A stretch of 12,109 nt of DNA, from positions 1 through 12,109 of the forward strand of contig DPKX01000051.1 of the NCBI GenBank assembly GCA_003542295.1. Direction: 5' to 3'. The position numbers were made by a program, and so were the translations under genes. Origin of the DNA: Candidatus Atribacter hydrocarboniphilus. Its GTDB lineage: Bacteria > Atribacterota > Atribacteria > Atribacterales > Atribacteraceae. A model generated the notes under the pieces. The model was not told the DNA's origin and searched no databases. It saw only the letters and a list, made by a program, of their open reading frames with translations. Below, in pieces: positions 6,364 to 12,109 of the stretch (positions are counted from its first letter, which is position 1; every line of letters begins with the position of its first letter).

Positions 6364-7374
6364 TTAAAAAGAGGAAAAATGATTCCATCCCTGGGTATGA
6401 AATTCATAATTTTGCTCATTCTTTTCAAATATGAGATTACTTCCAGTGGTGATTTCACCAACTATAGTCACCGGAACTCCTATCTCACGCTGGATTTTAT
6501 TTCGAAGTTCATCAGTATTTTGAGGAGTTGTAGTAAAAATAAGTTCGTAATCCTCTCCTCCACTAAATGCATAATCAAGAGGATAACAATTCTGTTCTGA
6601 ACACCAGGAAATGAGCTGTCGAGAAAGTGGGATTCTTTCTGAATCAATAATTGCACCTACCTGACTCTGTTTTAAAATATGCCCTAAATCCTGCGCGAAA
6701 CCATCAGATATATCAATGAGTGCAATTCTATCTTTACTTTCTGCCAAGATTCTCCCCACCTCTACTCGTGGTTCAGGCAAAAAATATCGATTTAAAAGAT
6801 ATTGCTCCCTTGCCGTATTCATTTTTTGTTCTTCTAAAAGGATCTTCAATCCGGCAGCAGCATCACCTAAAGAACCAGTTACCAGAATCAAATCTCCAAC
6901 ACGGGCTTGATTTCGTAGCAAAAGTCGGTTTCTCTTCACTTCTCCAATACAAGTTACATCGAATATCAGTTTACCCTCAGTATGAGCCAGGTTCCCTCCA
7001 ATAACCTCAACAGCATACTGGTTTGCCTTATAACGAAATCCTTCTAAAAAGGTGTCTATCCATCGAATTGAAACATTCGAGCGAAGGACCAAGGATAAAA
7101 GGGCAAAACGAGGTGTTCCTCCCATGGCGGCAATATCGCTTAAGTTTACTGATAAAACCTTTTGTCCCAGTAAATAGGGAGGAACTAAATCAGTTATAAA
7201 GTGGGATCCTTCTACTTGAGAGTCACAGGTATAAAGAGTATAAAATCCTTCCCTTCCAGCAACCACAGCGCAATCATCATCAATCCCAACTACGGTTTCA
7301 GGACCGTAAGGTGTAAACTTTTTTTTAATTAAATCGATAAGCCCAAATTCCCCAATATCAGTTAGGGTTGACAT
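6364..7374 (-). CDS. thiL: Thiamine-monophosphate kinase
   Basis: ThiL carries out the last step: thiamine phosphate + ATP gives thiamine diphosphate, the active cofactor and the riboswitch ligand. The 336-residue length is normal. It belongs to the PurM/AIR-synthase-like fold. Motifs in order are GIDDDCAVV (30-38, metal/ATP site), the DSQVEGSHF segment (51-59), NLSDIAAMGG (77-86), GGNL (126-129, where many homologues have GGDT), DISDG (221-225) and SGGEDYEL (271-278). The ATG at 7374 overlaps the end of thiE by 13 bp and has an AAAGGGG ribosome binding site inside thiE, pointing to translational coupling. Its presence in the operon makes the cluster able to go from imported precursors to the finished cofactor. 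The GGN variant probably does not abolish activity, since I recall it in other ThiL proteins. Confidence 0.95.
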   Translation of the reverse strand: MSTLTDIGEFGLIDLIKKKFTPYGPETVVGIDDDCAVVAGREGFYTLYTCDSQVEGSHFITDLVPPYLLGQKVLSVNLSDIAAMGGTPRFALLSLVLRSNVSIRWIDTFLEGFRYKANQYAVEVIGGNLAHTEGKLIFDVTCIGEVKRNRLLLRNQARVGDLILVTGSLGDAAAGLKILLEEQKMNTAREQYLLNRYFLPEPRVEVGRILAESKDRIALIDISDGFAQDLGHILKQSQVGAIIDSERIPLSRQLISWCSEQNCYPLDYAFSGGEDYELIFTTTPQNTDELRNKIQREIGVPVTIVGEITTGSNLIFEKNEQNYEFHTQGWNHFSSF

Positions 7375-8006
7375 GTTTTCCCCTTTCTAAATGTATCAAT
7401 TATGTATCGAAATCTTTTCGTTGTTTCAAAAGGCGAGTCAGCAGCAACTATCGCTGAGACGACTGCCACTCCATCAACTCCGGATTGGATTACTTCGGGA
7501 AGATTTTCTAAGGTAATACCGCCAATAGCAATGACCGGTATCGAAACCGCCGTTTTAATCTCCCTCAACCGTTTGGTACCAATAGCCATACCGGCATCGA
7601 TCTTTGTTTGAGTAGGAAAAACACTTCCGACCCCCAGGTAATTAGCTCCATCCTCTTCGGCTTTTTGGGCTTGATGGACTGAATCAGCCGAATAGCCAAT
7701 AATAAAATGAGGAGCTATTTCCCGAGCATATTTTAAAGGCAAATCCTCATCACCGAGATGTACACCATCGGCGCCCACCGCTAAAGCAATATCCAGACGA
7801 TCATTAATGATCAATGGAATTCCAGCTGTTTTGGTAATTTTTCGAACCATTCGTGCATTTTCATAAAAGATCCGGGTTGGAAGATTTTTTTCGCGCAATT
7901 GAATGATTGTGGCGCCCCCCTGGATAACTTCCTCAATCACTTCGATTAGGGTTCTATTTCTCGGTAAATCTCGATTAGTAATCACATATAAAGAATAATC
8001 AATCAT
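7362..8006 (-). CDS. thiE: Thiamine-phosphate synthase
   Basis: ThiE condenses HMP diphosphate with hydroxyethylthiazole phosphate to give thiamine phosphate and pyrophosphate. The 214-residue TIM barrel carries the expected motifs: YVITNRD at the start, QLREK (36-40), NDR (68-70), GVHLG (81-85), GSVFPTQTK (127-135, the flexible loop over the active site) and AIGGI (160-164) near the phosphate-binding strand. The ATG at 8006 overlaps the thiM stop in an ATGA arrangement and is preceded by GAGGTGG within thiM, so the two are translationally coupled. It receives its substrates from ThiM and ThiD of the same operon. Residue pattern and length are ordinary, and nothing suggests a TenI-like non-catalytic paralogue. 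Confidence 0.96.
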   Translation of the reverse strand: MIDYSLYVITNRDLPRNRTLIEVIEEVIQGGATIIQLREKNLPTRIFYENARMVRKITKTAGIPLIINDRLDIALAVGADGVHLGDEDLPLKYAREIAPHFIIGYSADSVHQAQKAEEDGANYLGVGSVFPTQTKIDAGMAIGTKRLREIKTAVSIPVIAIGGITLENLPEVIQSGVDGVAVVSAIVAADSPFETTKRFRYIIDTFRKGKTCQP

Positions 8007-8815
8007 GTTTCCACCTCAACTTGCAAAGAAGAAGCAAAAGTTTCAACATCCATATTATATATAACATCAAATAAAACCTGGTGAAAAAGCCCTGGACCTT
8101 CAACTTTTTTGGCGGCAATTTCCGCACAAACCCCGAAAAATCCTATAGCGGCAGCGGTTGATATGAAATGATCCTCCTCAACTGAAGCAAAAGTAGCACA
8201 GAGAGAAGAGACCATACACCCGGCTCCGGTTAAAATCTTTAACCATGGATGACCATTATAAACTGAAATAAGATGAATTCCATCACTGATATAATCAACT
8301 TCCCCCGTTACTGCCACTATTGTTCCATAACGCCGGCTGGCTTCCCGAGCTAAATCTGAAATAGATAAATTGGTGGAGACAGCATCTACACCTTGAATTA
8401 ATCGCGGTTCACCTAAAAGAGCGGATATTTCCCCAGCATTCCCGCGTATAATAGCTATCTTAATTTCAGAGAGAATTTCCTTAGCTGAGTTGGTTCGATA
8501 TTGAGTGGCTCCCGCCCCAACCGGATCTAAAATAACCGGAATCCTCTTTTGATTGGCTACTTTCCCAGCTAATCGGCAACTCTCGATAATATCTGGATTT
8601 AAAATTCCCAAATTCAAAACCAAAGAATCAGCTTGAGCAGTCATTTCTTCAACTTCTACCTTCGAGAGTGCCATTACTGGTGAAGCACCAATCGCCAATG
8701 TCACATTGGCACTATCATTGGCGGTTACCATATTGGTTATATGGTGAATAAGGGGCCTCTTTTGACGAATAATTGGTAGCAATGAAACACATTGTTGAAT
8801 TATTTTTTTATCCAT
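8003..8815 (-). CDS. thiM: Hydroxyethylthiazole kinase
   Basis: ThiM phosphorylates 4-methyl-5-(2-hydroxyethyl)thiazole with ATP, a salvage-only reaction. The 270 residues match the family (ribokinase-like fold). Motifs are HHITNMVTANDSANVTLAIG (24-43), the MA(L)SK..E(E) helix start (48-57), ILDPVGAGATQYR (95-107), RGNAGEISAL (124-133), VAVTGEVD (167-174) and TGAGCMVSS (196-204) with the active-site Cys200. The ATG at 8815 lies inside the end of cytX, a 16-bp overlap, so it is probably coupled to that transporter. Together with ThiW upstream it forms a thiazole uptake-and-trapping pair: phosphorylation keeps the imported alcohol in the cell. It is the clearest sign that this operon serves salvage. 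Confidence 0.96.
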   Translation of the reverse strand: MDKKIIQQCVSLLPIIRQKRPLIHHITNMVTANDSANVTLAIGASPVMALSKVEVEEMTAQADSLVLNLGILNPDIIESCRLAGKVANQKRIPVILDPVGAGATQYRTNSAKEILSEIKIAIIRGNAGEISALLGEPRLIQGVDAVSTNLSISDLAREASRRYGTIVAVTGEVDYISDGIHLISVYNGHPWLKILTGAGCMVSSLCATFASVEEDHFISTAAAIGFFGVCAEIAAKKVEGPGLFHQVLFDVIYNMDVETFASSLQVEVET

Positions 8816-10038
8816 TTTTTTAACGCCAAATATAGAGTACCGGAAGAAAAAAGACTGGGAAGGGATGCGCTAAAAACCGGCAAATAATTCAAAAATAATC
8901 GATAAATAACGAACCCGCCCGCCCAAGCCAACAAAGCTAAAAGGTCGTATTCTTTTTGGTGCAAGAGTTGTTTGACATCAATGTTTCTTTTCCGATAAAT
9001 AAAATAATCAAAAAGAACCACTCCAAACAAAGGAATAAAAATTGATCCGATAAAATATAAAAAACTTTCATAGCGGTCCACAGGGAAGAAAAGCGCCAGT
9101 CCGGTGCCAGATATTCCAAAAATAAAAGTTGCAACCTTTTCATTTATTCTCGGCTTAATGTTCATAAAAGAAACTGCTGTTGAGTAAATATCTAAAAAAG
9201 TTGTTGTAATAGTTGAAAAAAGCACTATCATAAAAGCTAAGACCCCAAAACCCATAGCCACCATACCAGGGATTGGGTCGCTTTGTCCAGTAGCCAATGA
9301 AAGGAAAAAGCCTAAAATGAACATCCAAGAACTAACTAAGAAATAACCCCACCAGGTTCCCCGACAAGCACTTTTAGTATTTTTGGCAAAGCGAGAATAA
9401 TCAGCAACTAAGGGAAGCCAGGAAATTGGCATGGCTATTACAATGTCAAATCCAGTCGCCCAGTGAAGCGACCCATCGGCAATAATATTCTTTAAAAATG
9501 AAAAGGGGGCATTCATCATGACCACATAGGTCATGACCACACATAAAGCTCCCAACGAAACTACAGCAATTCTTTGAATCCACTTCCACCAACGATGGCC
9601 TACCATTGCCCAGACCGTACTCCCCAATCCAGCGATAAGAATCCATAAAAATCGATTATTATAACCAAACATCTTCATACTGATGACATCCATGGCTCTT
9701 GCACAAATAATCACCATAATTGCTGTCCAGCCTAAGAGTTGAATAATATTAAAGAATGAAGCCACAAAAGACCCTTTACGTCCGAAGGCAGCCCGAATAG
9801 AAAACATTGAAGAAATACCCCATTCACTTCCAATAATTCCTCCTAAACTTAGGGGTGCATTTCCAGCTATATGTCCAATTAAAATTGCCATAACCCCTCC
9901 CCAAAAACCCAGAGAAACCAACATGCCACCGGCCCATATTTCAGCAATAGAAATGGCTGCACCTGACCATAATAGAAAGAAGTCCAAGCCAGTAAGGTTG
10001 CGCTTCGATTGAGGAATTAAAATGACTTCTTCTTCCAA
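8800..10038 (-). CDS. cytX: CytX-type NCS1 transporter, probable hydroxymethylpyrimidine importer
   Basis: This is a 412-residue, highly hydrophobic protein with about 11-12 membrane segments. The N-terminus (IPQSKRNLTGLDFFLLWSGA) and the following AISIAEIWAGG segment are typical of the NCS1 cytosine/purine permease family, subgroup CytX. Comparative genomics of TPP-riboswitch regulons proposed CytX as an HMP transporter, and its position between thiW and thiM supports that over a nucleobase role. The start is TTG at 10038, only 3 nt after the thiW stop, with GGTGGTG as ribosome binding site inside the thiW end. A later Met would remove the conserved leader. The 3' end overlaps thiM. The substrate is inferred from family and context and cannot be read from residues alone. 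Confidence 0.9.
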   Translation of the reverse strand: MEEEVILIPQSKRNLTGLDFFLLWSGAAISIAEIWAGGMLVSLGFWGGVMAILIGHIAGNAPLSLGGIIGSEWGISSMFSIRAAFGRKGSFVASFFNIIQLLGWTAIMVIICARAMDVISMKMFGYNNRFLWILIAGLGSTVWAMVGHRWWKWIQRIAVVSLGALCVVMTYVVMMNAPFSFLKNIIADGSLHWATGFDIVIAMPISWLPLVADYSRFAKNTKSACRGTWWGYFLVSSWMFILGFFLSLATGQSDPIPGMVAMGFGVLAFMIVLFSTITTTFLDIYSTAVSFMNIKPRINEKVATFIFGISGTGLALFFPVDRYESFLYFIGSIFIPLFGVVLFDYFIYRKRNIDVKQLLHQKEYDLLALLAWAGGFVIYRLFLNYLPVFSASLPSLFSSGTLYLALKKWIKK

Positions 10039-10041
10039 CTT

Positions 10042-10554
10042 TTATTCACCACCATTGAATAATTCTATATTAAGCCAGGGTAGTTTTCTTAGGACTTTGA
10101 TCAATAAAAACCCGATGATACTCCCGGGAAAACAGCTCATAAGAAAGCTAATTTGAAAAAAAGAAAGAGTAGCCGATATTTCCACCCAAGGAGCTACCAG
10201 ATAAGCACTAAGCGTTGCACCCACCAAAACTGTTCCAATTGGTTCTAAAAAGCCTACCCAATCCCGTCGAATAAAATGATGATACAATATCCCTACCACA
10301 AAAGCTCCGGGAATTCCTCCGGGAAAGGCAAATACCGTTCCGGTACCCATCATCAACCGAACCAAAGCAGCTAAAAAGGCAGCCAACATCCCATACCAAG
10401 GACCGATCATAATACCAGCCACCACATTAATTGCATGCTGAAAGGGGAATACCTTCACTGGACCAATTGGAAAATGAATAAACGACCCCAAGACCGCCAA
10501 AGCAGCAAAAAAAGCTGTATAGGTGAAAAGACGGATTGGATAATTTTTTTTCAT
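10042..10554 (-). CDS. thiW: ThiW, predicted hydroxyethylthiazole-uptake S-component of an ECF transporter
   Basis: This 170-residue membrane protein has about five or six hydrophobic segments. Family-typical stretches are PIGPVKVFPFQHAINVVAG (29-47), the GPWYG turn (51-55) and GTGTVFAFPGGIPGA (70-84). ThiW is predicted to be the substrate-binding S-component for the thiazole precursor and would work with a shared ECF energising module (EcfA, EcfA', EcfT), which is not encoded in this window. The start is the ATG at 10554, preceded by GAGGAAACAGG. A longer reading frame open to 10620 would begin in the riboswitch tail and translate the terminator hairpin, so it is rejected. It is the first gene of the thi operon, directly downstream of the TPP riboswitch and terminator, and ends 3 nt before cytX. 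Confidence 0.92.
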   Translation of the reverse strand: MKKNYPIRLFTYTAFFAALAVLGSFIHFPIGPVKVFPFQHAINVVAGIMIGPWYGMLAAFLAALVRLMMGTGTVFAFPGGIPGAFVVGILYHHFIRRDWVGFLEPIGTVLVGATLSAYLVAPWVEISATLSFFQISFLMSCFPGSIIGFLLIKVLRKLPWLNIELFNGGE

Positions 10555-10572
10555 CCTGTTTCCTCGTAACAT

Positions 10573-10605
10573 AAAAAACCACCCGCTTTTTGTGCGGGTG
10601 GTTTT
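10573..10605 (-). terminator. Riboswitch-controlled intrinsic terminator ahead of thiW
   Basis: On the minus strand AAAACCACCCGC (10605-10594) pairs perfectly with GCGGGTGGTTTT (10586-10575) around a 7-nt loop, and a run of six U completes the signal. It lies between the TPP aptamer and the thiW ribosome binding site, 18 nt before the ATG. It is therefore the expected expression platform: TPP binding should favour this hairpin and stop transcription. Confidence 0.92.
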
Positions 10606-10613
10606 ATAATCCT

Positions 10614-10707
10614 TCCTCATCCCTACGCCGGCATTACCCGAGATCAGGTTCGAGGGGTCGAAAGCTCGCGCTTTCCTCTCAGCCCCGCACTATGGAGCTC
10701 CCCACTG
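10614..10707 (-). promoter_or_regulatory. TPP riboswitch (THI element)
   Basis: The minus strand carries the conserved thi-box core in order. GGGGAGCTCC opens the aptamer. CTGAGAG (10682-10676) is the pyrimidine-sensing segment. A variable P3 arm follows, a perfect 6-bp stem closed by a GCGA (GNRA) tetraloop (10675-10660). GACCC, GAACCTGATC, CGGGTAATGCC and GGCGTAGGGA (down to about 10620) complete the pyrophosphate-sensing half. The outer P1 boundaries are approximate. It binds thiamine diphosphate in nascent RNA and controls the terminator just downstream, so the whole operon should be switched off when TPP is plentiful. An ORF on the plus strand across this region (10590-10850) is chance. 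Confidence 0.97.
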
Positions 10708-10736
10708 AAACATTTATTCAGTTTTTCTTATTTATA

Positions 10737-10764
10737 AATTATCACTTGATAATTGAAATGTCAA
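10737..10764 (-). promoter_or_regulatory. Candidate thi operon promoter overlapped by a perfect palindrome
   Basis: On the minus strand TTGACA (10764-10759) is a perfect -35. GATAAT (10743-10738, 5 of 6) is the best -10, at a short 15-nt spacing. Initiation would fall just before the riboswitch aptamer. AATTATCA (10737-10744) and TGATAATT (10747-10754) form a perfect 8-bp inverted repeat with a 2-nt centre covering the -10 and most of the spacer. That is the geometry of a repressor operator, although AT-rich palindromes also occur by chance. Confidence 0.5.
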
Positions 10765-10800
10765 TTGTTCTATCCATTTGTGGCTTTTTTCATCCATTAA

Positions 10801-11838
10801 TTAAACATTTATTGCTTTTCTTTCTTGCGACGATCGATAAGCTGCATTAATAATCTTAAAGTTACGAACCCCGGCTTCGTAATGAATAACCGGCTTTACC
10901 CCGGTTTGAATCCAATCACTAAAGGCATCAAATTCTTGGGCATACATGGATTTTGGCTCTAATACGACCTCTTGATAGGCGTCCTGAGTGCGAGCCTGCT
11001 GGGAAGAATATCCTTGATCCCCTGACTCAAGGAAGAGCCACATTTTTCCAGCTGAATCTTGACCAATCGAATTATGAGTAATAACTGCACCTTTGGTCCC
11101 ATATATTTCTAACATATTTTTGGCTGCTAGGTCAGGAATATTGAAAAAGTTGTCAACGACTCCTTGAGCTCTATTTTTAAACTTCATTAGGATAGTTGAT
11201 GTATCGTCAACTTCATAGGAATGGGTAATAGTATCAATAAAAGCGGTCACTTCTTGACAAGGACCGATAATCCATTCTAAAAGATCAATACAGTGACAAC
11301 CCATATCAATGAGAGCGCCCCCACCTCCGGTTATTTTTTTTTGCCTCCAAGCACCAGGAATAGGCGGATACCAGCAAGTTAGTTGAGCTCTCCCATAGAC
11401 AATCTGACCTAATTGGTTTGCATCCACCAGTTGTTTGATTTTTTGATGGTAAACATTGAAACGCATCATGAAAGCGATGCCAATTTTTAGGTTCTTCTTC
11501 TCGGCCAAATTAACCATCGCTTCGGTTTGATCGAGGGTTAAAGCCATCGGTTTTTCGCATAAAACATGTTTACCAGCATTCAAGGCTGCTGCTACTTGTT
11601 TTTCATGTTCAAAAACTGGTGAAGCAATGTAAACTGCATCTATATCTTGTTTTAAAATTTCTTCAACGCCGGTGTAACATTGTTCAATTCCAAATTGCTT
11701 TCCCGTTTCCTTTACTAATTCTTCAGAAACATCCATTAATGCAGTAATTCTGCTTTTTTCTGAAAATTTCACCACCTCAGGTATACTTCTTCTCCGAGCT
11801 ATACCTCCAGCTCCAATCACTCCCCATTTCACCACCAA
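10801..11838 (-). CDS. Gfo/Idh/MocA-family NAD(P)-dependent oxidoreductase
   Basis: A ~345-residue soluble dehydrogenase is encoded. The N-terminal Rossmann domain starts KWGVIGAGGIA, with the dinucleotide-binding GAGGIA at about residues 9-14. The catalytic-lysine motif CEKPMAL (EKP at about 95-97) and the C-terminal active-site segment GGGGALIDMGCHCIDLLEWI (Asp178, His182) are intact. Family members oxidise or reduce sugars, inositols and related polyols. The substrate cannot be predicted here. The start is uncertain: TTG at 11838 is 8 nt after an excellent AAAGGAGGTG ribosome binding site (11854-11845), while GTG at 11835 would give MVKWGVIG. The frame stays open to a GTG at 11847, but that codon overlaps the binding site. 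It is 37 bp upstream of the thi promoter on the same strand, with no terminator recognised between them. Confidence 0.88.
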   Translation of the reverse strand: MVVKWGVIGAGGIARRRSIPEVVKFSEKSRITALMDVSEELVKETGKQFGIEQCYTGVEEILKQDIDAVYIASPVFEHEKQVAAALNAGKHVLCEKPMALTLDQTEAMVNLAEKKNLKIGIAFMMRFNVYHQKIKQLVDANQLGQIVYGRAQLTCWYPPIPGAWRQKKITGGGGALIDMGCHCIDLLEWIIGPCQEVTAFIDTITHSYEVDDTSTILMKFKNRAQGVVDNFFNIPDLAAKNMLEIYGTKGAVITHNSIGQDSAGKMWLFLESGDQGYSSQQARTQDAYQEVVLEPKSMYAQEFDAFSDWIQTGVKPVIHYEAGVRNFKIINAAYRSSQERKAINV

Positions 11839-11956
11839 ATTGAACACCTCCTTTAAATTTTTTGCCTATTCTATTTTATATTTTTATTCCAGTATAAATT
11901 AGAACTACTATATAATCCTCTTCTAACCAGAAAATACAGTAATAAGTGGAAAATGG

Positions 11957-12083
11957 TGTCATCCTGAACAACGCTTTCCTGAGTAAGGATTTCATCTTTT
12001 AGGCTTTTATTCTTTATAAAATATTTTAAAAAATGAGATTCTCAGGTTGTCTGGTAAAAGATACCGGACTCCTTATAATGACA
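11957..12083. repeat. Palindromic dispersed repeat (REP/MITE-like), copy 2
   Basis: TGTCAT (11957-11962) and ATGACA (12078-12083) are inverted ends of a 127-bp imperfect palindrome, with GGATTTCATCTTTT on the left facing AAAAAATGAGATTCTC on the right. The plan and length match copy 1 (126 bp), but the arms have diverged more. It lies upstream of the Gfo/Idh gene. The stretch 11839-11956 before it is AT-rich and holds that gene's ribosome binding site, but no promoter I would defend. Confidence 0.55.
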
Positions 12084-12089
12084 AAATGG

Positions 12090-12109
12090 CTAAATGAGAT
12101 TGCCACGTC
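12090..12109. repeat. Start of a third repeat unit, cut by window edge
   Basis: The last 20 bases of the window are identical to 3959-3978 in the right arm of copy 1 (CTAAATGAGATTGCCACGTC). This suggests that another, partial or nested, element begins just after copy 2 and continues beyond the window. Confidence 0.6.

Noticed and set aside
10590..10850. 86-codon plus-strand ORF antisense to the riboswitch
   Set aside because: It is the reverse complement of the TPP aptamer and promoter. The RNA explanation is far stronger.
1..12109. CRISPR array, tRNA or rRNA genes, phage or toxin-antitoxin modules
   Set aside because: I saw no regularly spaced repeats, no tRNA-like cloverleaf, no rRNA core sequences, and no mobile or defence gene in any of the real reading frames.

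Overview
The window is an AT-rich bacterial chromosome segment with tightly packed genes, strong GGAGG-type ribosome binding sites and occasional TTG starts. The first residues of FabZ at the left edge, a membrane-anchored parvulin foldase, a VanW-type envelope protein, a lipoprotein and an aldo/keto reductase with a ferredoxin tail suggest an anaerobic, possibly diderm, bacterium. Atribacterota, Thermotogota or a deep clostridial lineage would all fit, but this is a low-confidence guess made without any database search.

Layout. Positions 1-64 (minus) hold the 5' end of fabZ. Divergent from it, with a consensus -35 in the spacer, a two-gene plus-strand unit encodes a PpiD/SurA-like peptidyl-prolyl isomerase and a VanW-domain protein. 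A bidirectional terminator at 2582-2610 separates this unit from a convergent lipoprotein gene (minus). An OsmC-like gene (plus) follows, diverging from the lipoprotein. The 403-bp gap at 3812-4214 contains a 126-bp palindromic, REP/MITE-like repeat. A related element and the start of a third copy lie at the right end of the window.

The centre (5441-10707, minus) is a thiamine-salvage operon: TPP riboswitch, intrinsic terminator, thiW, cytX, thiM, thiE, thiL, thiD. ThiW (hydroxyethylthiazole uptake, ECF S-component) and CytX (hydroxymethylpyrimidine uptake) supply the two halves of thiamine. ThiM and ThiD phosphorylate them, ThiE joins them into thiamine phosphate and ThiL makes thiamine diphosphate. 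No de novo gene (thiC, thiG, thiS, thiH/O) is present in the window. Downstream of thiD is an aldo/keto reductase with two four-cysteine Fe-S motifs, which seems to have its own promoter. Upstream of the riboswitch is a Gfo/Idh/MocA-family dehydrogenase, also on the minus strand.

I found no clear evidence of a wholly new system. The best leads are a perfect inverted repeat in the thi promoter upstream of the riboswitch, the dispersed palindromic repeats on both sides of the 4-12 kb block, a hairpin containing the stop codon between the PpiD-like and VanW-like genes, and an Asp-to-Glu change in the predicted catalytic tetrad of the Fe-S aldo/keto reductase.
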